Source of the DNA: an uncultured Burkholderiales bacterium
GTDB lineage: Bacteria > Pseudomonadota > Gammaproteobacteria > Burkholderiales > Burkholderiaceae_C
Reading direction: 5' to 3'
Length of the DNA: 7,803 nucleotides
Assembly (NCBI GenBank): GCA_903856875.1
Contig: CAIODE010000257.1
Location: 1-7,803 of the forward strand
The notes below the pieces were generated by a model, which was given only the letters and a program-made list of their open reading frames with translations, did no database searches and was not told where the DNA came from. Position numbers and translations under genes: made by a program. Every line of letters starts with the position of its first letter. The stretch's first letter is position 1. Below are positions 1 to 5,777 of the stretch, in pieces.

Positions 1-1231
1 AAACTTTGGAATCACCACGTCGCTGAACCAAAGTGGCCCAATCGACAACTTGCATCTCTGGTTTGAAACCAGCAGCACGCACTTGTTCAGCCATGACTTG
101 CACCATGGTGTGATGAAACTCGTACTGACGGCTGGTCAGCAAACGAACGGTCTCACCTTTGTAGCCGGCTTTTTCTGCCATGTCCTTGGCACGTTTGGCA
201 TCTTGTTTGTTGTACTGATCGGTGCCCGCCGTTGAGTAAAAGGGCGTGCCTTGTGGAAAGTGATTGCCTTCCAGGGTGAAAAAGCGTTTGTCACCGTATG
301 CAGCCGTTAGCATTTCACTTTCACCGATGGCAATCTGAATGGCTTGACGAACGCCTTGATTGGCCATGACACCTTCTTTGGTGTTGAACACCATGTAGGG
401 AAATCCGAACGAAGGTGTGATGATGGGAACAACACCAACGCCCCCTTTTTCAACACGCGGCAAGGCGTCTACGTTCAATTGATCTGCAAAATGGAATTGA
501 CCAGACAAGGCGCCTTCAACGCGCGTATTGGCGTTAGGGACGGGTGTGAAACGCAGCTCATCCAACAAGGCTTCGCGTTTGCCAGCGTAGCCAGAAGCCG
601 CTTCGCTGCGTGCGCTGTAAGTGTCAAAGCGAGTGAGGACCACGAATTGATCAGGCTTGCGCTCTTTGAATTTATAGGGGCCTGTTCCGACAAAACTGAC
701 CAAGGGGTTGGCAATGGTTTCTTTGGCCATGATGATGGCCATGCCTGAGGGCAATGCCAATTGAGCCAGCAATGAAGCGCTAGGTGCTGAGAATTTCCAC
801 TCAAGGGTGTTAGCGCCTTTGGCTTCCAAACTCACGGTATCTTTACCGACAGATTTGCCACGCGGCGCCATGTCCATCCATCGCTTCAAAGAGGCCACCA
901 CATCTTGTGCATCCAAATCGCGACCGCTGTGAAGTTTGACACCCTTGCGAATGTTGATGGTGTAGGTCATGCCGTCGGCTGAGACGCGGGGCATTCCATC
1001 GGCCAGCATTGGCACGGCATTCCACTTGGCATCAAATGTGTACAGCGTTTCATAGACGTGCTGCATGATGGTGCCCACCAAGTCCGCAGTCGACGCCATT
1101 GGATCAAGACTCTGTGGCTCGCCAATCATGGCCAAGTTGGCCGCACCACCTTTAGGGGGCGAAGCCAAGGTGGCAAAGGGCAAAGCAGCCAGCAGCAATG
1201 CCAGCAAATGTCGACGGGGCAGACGCAGCAT
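1..1231 (-). CDS. ABC transporter substrate-binding protein, peptide/SBP_bac_5 type (C-terminus outside window)
   Basis: Periplasmic solute-binding component of a Dpp/Opp-type ABC importer. The frame stays open for 410 codons from ATG 1231 to the window edge; the family usually has about 500-540 residues, so roughly the last fifth is missing. The start follows AAGGAG at 1238-1243. Residues 1-24 look like a Sec signal peptide: Arg-rich start, Leu/Ala core, probable cleavage after TLA. Family landmarks follow in order: GEPQSLDP (37-44), VYETLY (59-64), the Y-T-x-x-I-R-K-G-V-K-L-H-S-G strand near 90-103, AQDVVASLKRW (108-118) and GTGPYKF (182-188). A later stretch, NTKEGVMANQGVRQAIQIAI, matches the usual 'VRQAI' helix. 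No lipobox Cys is seen. The ligand (di/oligopeptide, glutathione, opine or other) cannot be read from sequence; permease genes would be expected beyond position 1. Confidence 0.9.
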   Translation of the reverse strand, partial: MLRLPRRHLLALLLAALPFATLASPPKGGAANLAMIGEPQSLDPMASTADLVGTIMQHVYETLYTFDAKWNAVPMLADGMPRVSADGMTYTINIRKGVKLHSGRDLDAQDVVASLKRWMDMAPRGKSVGKDTVSLEAKGANTLEWKFSAPSASLLAQLALPSGMAIIMAKETIANPLVSFVGTGPYKFKERKPDQFVVLTRFDTYSARSEAASGYAGKREALLDELRFTPVPNANTRVEGALSGQFHFADQLNVDALPRVEKGGVGVVPIITPSFGFPYMVFNTKEGVMANQGVRQAIQIAIGESEMLTAAYGDKRFFTLEGNHFPQGTPFYSTAGTDQYNKQDAKRAKDMAEKAGYKGETVRLLTSRQYEFHHTMVQVMAEQVRAAGFKPEMQVVDWATLVQRRGDSKV

Positions 1232-1237
1232 GGGAAT

Positions 1238-1243
1238 CTCCTT
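1238..1243 (-). promoter_or_regulatory. Ribosome binding site of the substrate-binding protein gene
   Basis: The minus strand reads AAGGAG followed by seven bases and ATG at 1231. This is a near-ideal Shine-Dalgarno match and fixes the start of the signal peptide. It is the strongest such site in the window. Confidence 0.8.
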
Positions 1244-1257
1244 GGGTTTAAATGAAG

Positions 1258-1278
1258 AAATGTAAATAATTTACATTT
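1258..1278. promoter_or_regulatory. Perfect 21-bp palindrome, candidate operator
   Basis: AAATGTAAAT and ATTTACATTT are exact inverted copies around one central base (1268). The core is TGTAAAT-A-ATTTACA (1261-1275). It lies 27 bp before the start codon of the substrate-binding protein gene and about 150 bp before ridA. The nine bases TGTAAATAA recur once, as a direct half-site copy, at 1323-1331. Size and symmetry fit a dimeric helix-turn-helix repressor site. On the minus strand, TTGAAT (1293-1298), 17 bp and TGTAAA (1270-1275) could form a weak promoter whose -10 lies in the palindrome, so binding would block the transporter gene. I cannot name the regulator, and the promoter elements are weak. 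Confidence 0.55.
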
Positions 1279-1425
1279 TTAACTCTAAATCAATTCAAAA
1301 TCTCTTGCAAATAGGGTTTTCCTGTAAATAAAAGTCAAAATGGGTATGTAAGCTCTTCAAGTTCTTCAAATTGCCAAACCACTTTTTGAAGGACGACTCT
1401 TTATTTTGTGGATAGAAAGATCAAC

Positions 1426-1821
1426 ATGCCAGTAGAAATGTTGGGTAGTTCACCCATTGCCTCAGATCGTTTGGCCCGCCCTTTGTCACCTGCTACGCGC
1501 GCAGGCGATTTTGTTTTTGTTTCTGGGCAAGTGCCGACCAATGATCAAGGCGAAGTGGTCGCAGGTGGCATTGAAGCTCAAACCCGGCAAGTATTTGAGC
1601 GTTTGAAGCAGGCGCTGGCATTGGCAGGTTGCACGCTGGACGATGTGTGCAAGGCCACCGTGTGGCTTAACGACGCACGCGACTTTGGCAGCTTCAACCG
1701 TGTTTACATGGAGTGCTTTGGCAGTCACCGTCCTGCGCGTTCAACCACCGAAGCTCGATTGATGATCGATGCCAAAGTTGAAATTGATGTGACGGCTTAC
1801 AAGCCATTGGCCGCTAAGTAA
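1426..1821 (+). CDS. RidA/YjgF/YER057c-family protein (reactive enamine/imine deaminase family)
   Basis: A small trimeric cytosolic protein of 131 residues from ATG 1426. True RidA hydrolyses 2-aminoacrylate and related enamines/imines released by PLP enzymes such as threonine/serine dehydratase. Visible features are FVSGQVP (31-37), TRQVFERLKQAL (53-64), the R105 of PARSTTEARL (catalytic Arg of the family) and V-E-I with E119 near the C-terminus. R105 falls at the usual residue number when counting from ATG 1426. An in-frame GTG at 1408 would add six residues, so it is possible but less likely; neither start has a strong ribosome site. The PARSTT segment has Thr where the family signature usually has a hydrophobic residue, so membership of the RidA branch rather than a Rid1-7 branch is unproven. 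The 3' end overlaps the opposing DUF455 gene by 25 bp. Confidence 0.9.
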   Translation: MPVEMLGSSPIASDRLARPLSPATRAGDFVFVSGQVPTNDQGEVVAGGIEAQTRQVFERLKQALALAGCTLDDVCKATVWLNDARDFGSFNRVYMECFGSHRPARSTTEARLMIDAKVEIDVTAYKPLAAK

Positions 1822-2612
1822 ATTAACTCTTCTTCCTCGAAGCCGGCCTGGCGTCTGGCTTCGAGGTTGTAGGGTGATTTCAGTTTGGGCGCGTCATGCT
1901 GTTGAATGAGTTCGCGATAGGTACTGATAGGGTCTAGGCCCCTTTCCTTGCAAACATATCGGTACCAGCGATTGCCAGCTGCCACGTGTCCAATTTCGTC
2001 TTTCAAAATAATGTCCAAAATGCGACCTGCCACAAGGTCGCCTGCGCTGATCAATTTGTTTTTCACACCCGGTGATGCATCGAGTCCGCGCGCTTCCATG
2101 GTTCTTGGTACCAGTCCAATGCGGGCCAAAATGTCACCACGGGTTCGTTCTGCCATTTCCCAAAGTGAGTGGTGGGCGGGGAAGTCGCCATAGTCAAAAC
2201 CCATGCTCACCAAATGCCGCTGAAGAAGCAAAAAATGCTTGGCCTCTTCTTTGGCAATTTGAACCCAGTCTTTGTAAAAATCAAGTGGCATGCCACTGAA
2301 GCGCCACACCACATCCAGCGCTAAATCGATGGCATTGAGTTCAATGTGGGCAATGGCATGCAGCAAAACAGCACGGCCTTCGGGGGTGGTCAGAGGCTTT
2401 GATTTCAATGCAGTGTGCGCTACCAGTTCTGGTCGGGCAGGTCGTCCGGGAATGCCCCCAGGGTCTTGCACCACCACATCGACAAAGATGGGCAAGTCTT
2501 CTGAAAGAGACAAGGTTAACTCCGCTTTTTGAACAGCGTTTTGAGTCAACAAGGGGGCTAAAACAGCCTGCCTGAAGTGAGGGGTGTATGGGGCTAATTC
2601 TGCGTTCGCCAT
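1797..2612 (-). CDS. DUF455 ferritin-like domain protein
   Basis: A 271-residue protein of the DUF455 family (PF04305), a predicted di-metal four-helix ferritin-like fold related in layout to MiaE. Metal-ligand candidates are well preserved: H89-I-E91, E123-A-K-H126, E173 (in MEARGLD) and E206-I-G-H209, that is E...ExxH...E...ExxH. The segments LALDVVWRFSGMPLDFYKDW (97-116) and GLVPRTMEARGLD (166-178) are typical of the family. It should be a soluble cytosolic oxidase, oxygenase or hydrolase-like protein, but I know of no established reaction. The start at 2612 has no Shine-Dalgarno sequence; a TAAAAT hexamer ends five bases before the ATG, so the message may be leaderless. Its last 25 bp overlap ridA on the other strand. 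It is divergent from the carbonic anhydrase gene with a 58-bp spacer. Confidence 0.88.
   Translation of the reverse strand: MANAELAPYTPHFRQAVLAPLLTQNAVQKAELTLSLSEDLPIFVDVVVQDPGGIPGRPARPELVAHTALKSKPLTTPEGRAVLLHAIAHIELNAIDLALDVVWRFSGMPLDFYKDWVQIAKEEAKHFLLLQRHLVSMGFDYGDFPAHHSLWEMAERTRGDILARIGLVPRTMEARGLDASPGVKNKLISAGDLVAGRILDIILKDEIGHVAAGNRWYRYVCKERGLDPISTYRELIQQHDAPKLKSPYNLEARRQAGFEEEELIYLAANGL
1835..1866. repeat. 10-bp perfect inverted repeat just past ridA (possible 3'-end hairpin)
   Basis: CCTCGAAGCC (1835-1844) and GGCTTCGAGG (1857-1866) are exact inverted copies around a 12-base loop; a G-U and a G-C pair could lengthen the RNA stem by two. It begins 13 bases after the ridA stop and lies inside the C-terminal codons of the DUF455 gene (the L-E-A-R-R-Q-A-G-F-E-E stretch). 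No T-run follows on either strand, so it is not a classical intrinsic terminator. It could end or protect the ridA mRNA, or pause transcription in either direction. Confidence 0.55.
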
Positions 2613-2617
2613 GCGCT

Positions 2618-2645
2618 ATTTTAGGCTTGCCTACAATGTAGGCTT
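2618..2645. promoter_or_regulatory. Divergent promoter region with repeated TAGGC/GCCTA elements
   Basis: The 58-bp spacer between two divergent start codons carries -10-like hexamers in both directions: TACAAT (2632-2637) rightward and TAAAAT (2618-2623, minus strand) leftward, each 5 of 6 to TATAAT. The rightward hexamer lies inside the perfect inverted repeat GCCTAC-AAT-GTAGGC (2629-2643). A third copy makes TAGGC-TT-GCCTA (2622-2633), and TAGGCTT is repeated directly at 2622-2628 and 2639-2645. No good -35 is visible for either hexamer, which would suit an activator or a weak promoter. Assignment is by eye. Confidence 0.45.
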
Positions 2646-2658
2646 TGCGCTCTGAATT

Positions 2659-2665
2659 GAAGGGA
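2659..2665 (+). promoter_or_regulatory. Ribosome binding site of the carbonic anhydrase-like gene
   Basis: GAAGGGA ends five bases before ATG 2671 and is a good Shine-Dalgarno match. With the TACAAT hexamer at 2632-2637, transcription would start near 2644, giving a leader of about 27 bases. Confidence 0.6.
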
Positions 2666-2670
2666 CTCTC

Positions 2671-3195
2671 ATGGCTATTTATTCACTTGACGGCAAGCAA
2701 CCCTTATTGGCTGAGGGAGCTTGGGTCGCCGACAGCGCTCAGGTCATGGGGGCAGTGACTTTGGGCGTGAATGCCAGCGTTTGGTTTGGCGCCGTCATTC
2801 GGGGCGACACAGAATCCATTCACATTGGTGAAGGCTCCAATATTCAGGATGGCAGTGTGCTCCATGCAGACTTTGGTAAACCGCTGAACATCGGCAAAAA
2901 TGTCACTGTCGGTCATCACGTCATGTTGCACGGGTGCACCATTGGCGATGAATCGCTCATTGGTATTGGTGCAGTGGTTTTGAACGATGCCAAAATTGGC
3001 AAAAACTGTTTGGTGGGTGCAGGTTCTTTGGTGACCGAGGGCAAAGAGTTTCCCGATGGCTCCATGATCATGGGTTCTCCTGCCAAAGTGGTTCGTGAAT
3101 TAACGCCTGAACAAATTCAAGGCATACGCATGCCTGCCAAACATTACATCGAGAATGCACTCCTCTTCCAATCGAGTTTGAAAAAAATTGTCTGA
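2671..3195 (+). CDS. Gamma-class carbonic anhydrase family protein (YrdA/PaaY/CaiE-like)
   Basis: A 174-residue left-handed beta-helix protein, expected to be a trimer with a metal at subunit interfaces; some family members hydrate CO2 while others act on CoA thioesters or have no known activity. Hexapeptide-type repeats run from about 19 to 120. The three metal histidines are H65 (in SVLHAD), H82 (VGH82H) and H87 (LHGC); H82 and H87 have the same spacing as H117 and H122 of Methanosarcina Cam. R44 and D46 (IRGD) and Q59-D60 match Cam Arg59, Asp61, Gln75 and Asp76. The acidic proton-shuttle loop of Cam is absent, as in most bacterial relatives, so carbonic anhydrase activity is uncertain. The C-terminus SLKKIV is followed by a TGA that lies inside the start of hsp33, so the two genes are probably translationally coupled. 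Confidence 0.92.
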   Translation: MAIYSLDGKQPLLAEGAWVADSAQVMGAVTLGVNASVWFGAVIRGDTESIHIGEGSNIQDGSVLHADFGKPLNIGKNVTVGHHVMLHGCTIGDESLIGIGAVVLNDAKIGKNCLVGAGSLVTEGKEFPDGSMIMGSPAKVVRELTPEQIQGIRMPAKHYIENALLFQSSLKKIV

Positions 3196-4177
3196 ACTTC
3201 ATAAATTTTTATTCGAAGGCTTACCCGTTCGCGGTGCCATTGTTCGTTTGACCGATTCATGGTGGGAGGTGCTTCAAAGGCGCGCTGCCAACACAGAAAC
3301 GGGTGCTTACCCAGAACCTGTCTCAGAGTTGTTAGGTCAGATGTCAGCAGCCGCGGTGTTGATGCAAGCCAACATCAAATTCAATGGTGCTTTGGTGTTA
3401 CAAGTCTTTGGCGACGGGCCCGTTAAGTTGTCTGTGGTGGAAGTGCAACCCGATTTTGGATTTCGTGCCACAGCCACCGTGCAGGGCGAGGTGTCACCAC
3501 AGGCTTCTCTGAGCCAGATGGTCAATGTCAACAACGAGGGGCGTTGCGCCATTACCCTCGACCCATTAGAGCGTTTGCCAGGTCAGCAGCCTTATCAGGG
3601 CGTGGTGCCCTTGTTTGGCGATCAAAAGGAAAAATTAGAAAAGTTAAGTGAAGTGCTTGAGCATTACATGCTCCAGTCTGAACAGCTCGATACCACCTTG
3701 GTGTTGGCTGCTAACGCTCAAGTTGCAGCAGGTTTGTTGATCCAAAGATTGCCAATGGAAGGTGCTGGTAATTTGGCTGGTCGATACGACTCAGTAGAGC
3801 GCGAATCGGCATTGGGCAGGGATGAAGACTACAACCGAATTTCTATCTTGTCTAAAAGCCTGAAGCCTGAAGAGTTGCTAGGTTTGGATGTTGAAACTGT
3901 GCTGCACCGATTGTTCTGGGAAGAACCACTGCTTCGATTTGAACCGCTGGTTGGCGATGTGGGCCCTCGTTTTCACTGCAGCTGCAGTCGCGAAAGAGTG
4001 GGGCGCATGATCAAGAGCTTAGGCGCGGCAGAAGCAGAAAGTATTTTGTCAGAGCGCGAAAACATTGAGGTGGGTTGCGAGTTCTGTGGTGCCCAGTATC
4101 AATTTGATCCTGTGGATGCGGCCAGTCTTTTTACGCAGCCTGAAGTGTCTCCTCCAACGGGTCCCGCGGTTCACTAG
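3188..4177 (+). CDS. hslO: Hsp33 redox-regulated chaperone (HslO)
   Basis: A cytosolic holdase chaperone activated when oxidative stress plus unfolding releases its zinc. The protein has 329 residues: N-terminal [22 protein letters not shown] (4-25), a core domain to about 190, and the zinc switch with C264-S-C266, 30 residues, then C297-E-F-C300. This CxC-X30-CxxC spacing equals that of E. coli Hsp33, so the redox switch is intact. The start must be TTG 3188: an in-frame TGA sits at 3179-3181, no other start codon lies between them, and the next candidate (TTG 3248) would remove the conserved N-terminus. TTGTCTGA overlaps the upstream stop by 8 bp, and no clear ribosome site precedes it (A7 run at 3181-3187), which points to translation by coupling. 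It ends 6 bp from the opposing kinase gene. Confidence 0.95.
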   Translation: MSELHKFLFEGLPVRGAIVRLTDSWWEVLQRRAANTETGAYPEPVSELLGQMSAAAVLMQANIKFNGALVLQVFGDGPVKLSVVEVQPDFGFRATATVQGEVSPQASLSQMVNVNNEGRCAITLDPLERLPGQQPYQGVVPLFGDQKEKLEKLSEVLEHYMLQSEQLDTTLVLAANAQVAAGLLIQRLPMEGAGNLAGRYDSVERESALGRDEDYNRISILSKSLKPEELLGLDVETVLHRLFWEEPLLRFEPLVGDVGPRFHCSCSRERVGRMIKSLGAAEAESILSERENIEVGCEFCGAQYQFDPVDAASLFTQPEVSPPTGPAVH

Positions 4178-4183
4178 AAGGCT

Positions 4184-4885
4184 TTATTTCAGCAGGTCTC
4201 TGAATAATCTGTGCTCACAGTCTGCATCGCTGCACAAATCGCAGCGCCAAGCTGTTTTGCCTTGATTCAAACCATATTGACTCACTTCCCGTTTAGCTTG
4301 TATGGGTAGTAAGCTGGCGCCGGAAAATTTCAATCCCATGGGCTCCGTGAGCTGGGTGATGCCTTGGCTGATGGCCAACAAGGCCGCATTGAGCCTCGCC
4401 TCGCCTTGACCGTAAATCACTTTGAAAGGCAGTTGTCGCTTTGACATGGCCTGTCGAATGAGCATGTCGACGGGTTCACGGACATGCTCACCATCTCGTT
4501 GTAAACCATCTGGAACCCATGCCACATCGAGTCCCATGACCAGTGTTAAATCAAATTGTGCTTGTTTTAACAAAGCTTCCTCATACAAAGAGATGTCTTG
4601 AAAAATAAAATCGCTGTAAACAGCGGTCATCAATGAAGTGGTGTCGGCAATGACCCAGCCTTCTTGGATAGAAAAAATTCGCTCGGCTTGTTGCTGCGCA
4701 ATTTGGAGTTGCTCATGCATGGCCGGTGTTCGGGCATTCATTTGGCACCAATCTCTCAGTACTTCAGGAACATATGCAGCCATTTGACCTTGAGCCAATA
4801 GAGCTTCGGTGATGCGCTGGCTTATGCTGGTTTTGCCGGTGCTTTCTGCACCCAGCACGGCAATTCGAATGACCCTAGTGTTCAT
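4184..4885 (-). CDS. NadR-type nicotinamide riboside kinase (AAA/P-loop ATPase)
   Basis: A 233-residue P-loop protein resembling only the C-terminal ribosylnicotinamide kinase domain of NadR, without the DNA-binding or NMN adenylyltransferase parts. Visible are Walker A G12-A-E-S-T-G-K-T19, YVPEVLRDW (38-46, substrate-side strand/helix), a Walker B-like VIADTTSLMTAVY (78-90), and a lid region V-A-W-V-P-D-G-L-Q-R-D-G (121-132) like the NadR kinase W-V-D-D-G-L-R. Predicted reaction: ATP plus nicotinamide riboside gives NMN. The gene directly follows pnuC, overlapping it by 11 bp, which strongly supports a transport-and-trap role. ATG 4885 is chosen because the ATPase domain begins there; an in-frame ATG at 4969 would add 28 residues lying within pnuC. 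The tail holds C215-x2-C218, C223-x-H225, a possible metal site not expected in NadR. Substrate is inferred from context. Confidence 0.85.
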   Translation of the reverse strand: MNTRVIRIAVLGAESTGKTSISQRITEALLAQGQMAAYVPEVLRDWCQMNARTPAMHEQLQIAQQQAERIFSIQEGWVIADTTSLMTAVYSDFIFQDISLYEEALLKQAQFDLTLVMGLDVAWVPDGLQRDGEHVREPVDMLIRQAMSKRQLPFKVIYGQGEARLNAALLAISQGITQLTEPMGLKFSGASLLPIQAKREVSQYGLNQGKTAWRCDLCSDADCEHRLFRDLLK

Positions 4886-5477
4886 TTCGACGCCAAGCTT
4901 GAAGGCCAATGTAGCTGAGCACAGCAAAAATGGCATACAACACAGCGGTGAGCCACAATGACTTTGCAACCATCAGGCCAACTGTTAGAACATTGACAAG
5001 CAGCCAGACCCACCAGTTTTCAATTTTCTTGCGACCCAATAAATATTGGCCCAACAAACTCAAGGCGGTGACCAAACCATCCCAAACGGCCACGTCGCTG
5101 TCGGTGTAACGATTTAGAAAAAATGAAAATGCAGGCCAAGCCAACAATGTGGCGATGAAGACAACGCGTCGTTCAGAAGGCTGAAGGGTGGTCACTGAAA
5201 GCTTAGGTGGTGATGGCGCTGATGAGTTTTCGGCCGCATCTGTGAGGAGTGGGGCCCTTGCGGTCCCTCTCAACCATTGCTGCCAGCCCCAAGCTGCTGT
5301 CAGAACAAACATGATTTGCAAGCTTGCTTCACCATACAGTTGGCTGTTCCAAAAAACGGTACCGTAAAGAATGGCGCTCAGAATGGCCAGCGGCCAGCCC
5401 CAATGAATTTCTTTGATGTTGCAATAAACCATTGCCAAGGACAAGACGAAGCCGGCCCACTCGACCGGATCTGTCAT
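4875..5477 (-). CDS. pnuC: PnuC nicotinamide riboside transporter
   Basis: An inner-membrane facilitator for nicotinamide riboside, trapped inside the cell by phosphorylation. The protein has 200 residues and about seven hydrophobic segments: roughly 6-19, 27-43, 51-67, 104-121, 132-147, 154-171 and 174-195. A polar, Pro/Ser-rich loop (71-103) separates the third and fourth. Family landmarks are NIKEIHWGWPLAILSAILYG (20-39), AAWGWQQW (61-68), D133-G-L-V-T-A-L-S-L-L-G-Q-Y-L-L (133-147) and RKKIENWWVW (149-158), followed by AKSLWLTAVLYAIFAVLSYIGLQAWR. The ATG overlaps the ftsB stop as ATGA and the TAG lies within the start of the kinase gene, so the three genes are tightly coupled. Other PnuC-fold members carry thiamine or other vitamins; the NadR-like neighbour favours nicotinamide riboside. 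Confidence 0.9.
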   Translation of the reverse strand: MTDPVEWAGFVLSLAMVYCNIKEIHWGWPLAILSAILYGTVFWNSQLYGEASLQIMFVLTAAWGWQQWLRGTARAPLLTDAAENSSAPSPPKLSVTTLQPSERRVVFIATLLAWPAFSFFLNRYTDSDVAVWDGLVTALSLLGQYLLGRKKIENWWVWLLVNVLTVGLMVAKSLWLTAVLYAIFAVLSYIGLQAWRRNEH

Positions 5478-5755
5478 TTCTCGATCTGCACGAAAATCTC
5501 GTTGGCCTTGACCATGCCCAGCTCGTTGCGGGCACGCTCTTCAACAGTGTTCAAACCTTCTTTGAGGTCGCTGACTTCAGAGTTGAGTTGGCCATTGATG
5601 CGCTTGGCTTTGGCGTTCAACTCATTCTGTTCTTGAATTTTGTGCTCTAGTTCAATGACCGTGGGTACACTGCCTTTGCCCAGCCAAATCTGACCCTGCA
5701 AGATCAGCAGCAGGGCGATCAAGATGGCTGGCAAAAGGCGGTTGTCCATGAGCAT
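5474..5755 (-). CDS. ftsB: Cell division protein FtsB
   Basis: A small bitopic inner-membrane protein of the FtsQ-FtsL-FtsB subcomplex, which signals septal peptidoglycan synthesis by FtsWI. The protein has 93 residues: a short cytoplasmic N-terminus, one membrane helix at about 7-21, then GQIWLGKGSVP (21-31), a Glu/Gln/Lys/Asn-rich coiled coil at 33-70 and the conserved EERARNELGMVKANEIFVQI (72-91). Length and layout match the DivIC/FtsB family. Start ATG 5755 or ATG 5749 (removing two residues, giving MDNRLL) are equally plausible because neither has a clear ribosome site. It lies 22 bp after eno, its usual neighbour in beta- and gammaproteobacteria. Confidence 0.93.
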   Translation of the reverse strand: MLMDNRLLPAILIALLLILQGQIWLGKGSVPTVIELEHKIQEQNELNAKAKRINGQLNSEVSDLKEGLNTVEERARNELGMVKANEIFVQIEK

Positions 5756-5777
5756 CGAATAGGGCTATCCAGAAATA

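Noticed and set aside
344..1265. Several open frames on both strands within the first 1.2 kb
   Set aside because: The real gene is the 410-codon minus frame, with signal peptide, GTGPY motif and good ribosome site; the others are shadows.
1353..1370. Tandem near-repeat CTCTTCAAG/TTCTTCAAA upstream of ridA
   Set aside because: Only two imperfect 9-bp copies, with no symmetry or link to a promoter; likely chance.
3181..3195. Programmed frameshift at the A7 run joining the carbonic anhydrase-like protein to Hsp33
   Set aside because: A -1 slip leads into the wrong frame; only +1 or -2 would reach Hsp33. Both proteins have normal full lengths, so simple coupling explains it.
3975..3988. 14-bp perfect palindrome ACTGCAGCTGCAGT in hsp33
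   Set aside because: It results from alternating Cys and Ser codons of the conserved C-x-C zinc motif; no regulatory placement.
4208..4247. Short inverted repeats near the kinase gene end (CTGTG/CACAG and GCTGC/GCAGC)
   Set aside because: Five-bp arms without a T-run, within coding sequence; expected by chance.
4886..4969. Longer kinase form from ATG 4969
   Set aside because: The 28 extra residues are Cys-rich, unlike a kinase N-terminus, and lie within pnuC; ATG 4885 starts right at the P-loop domain.
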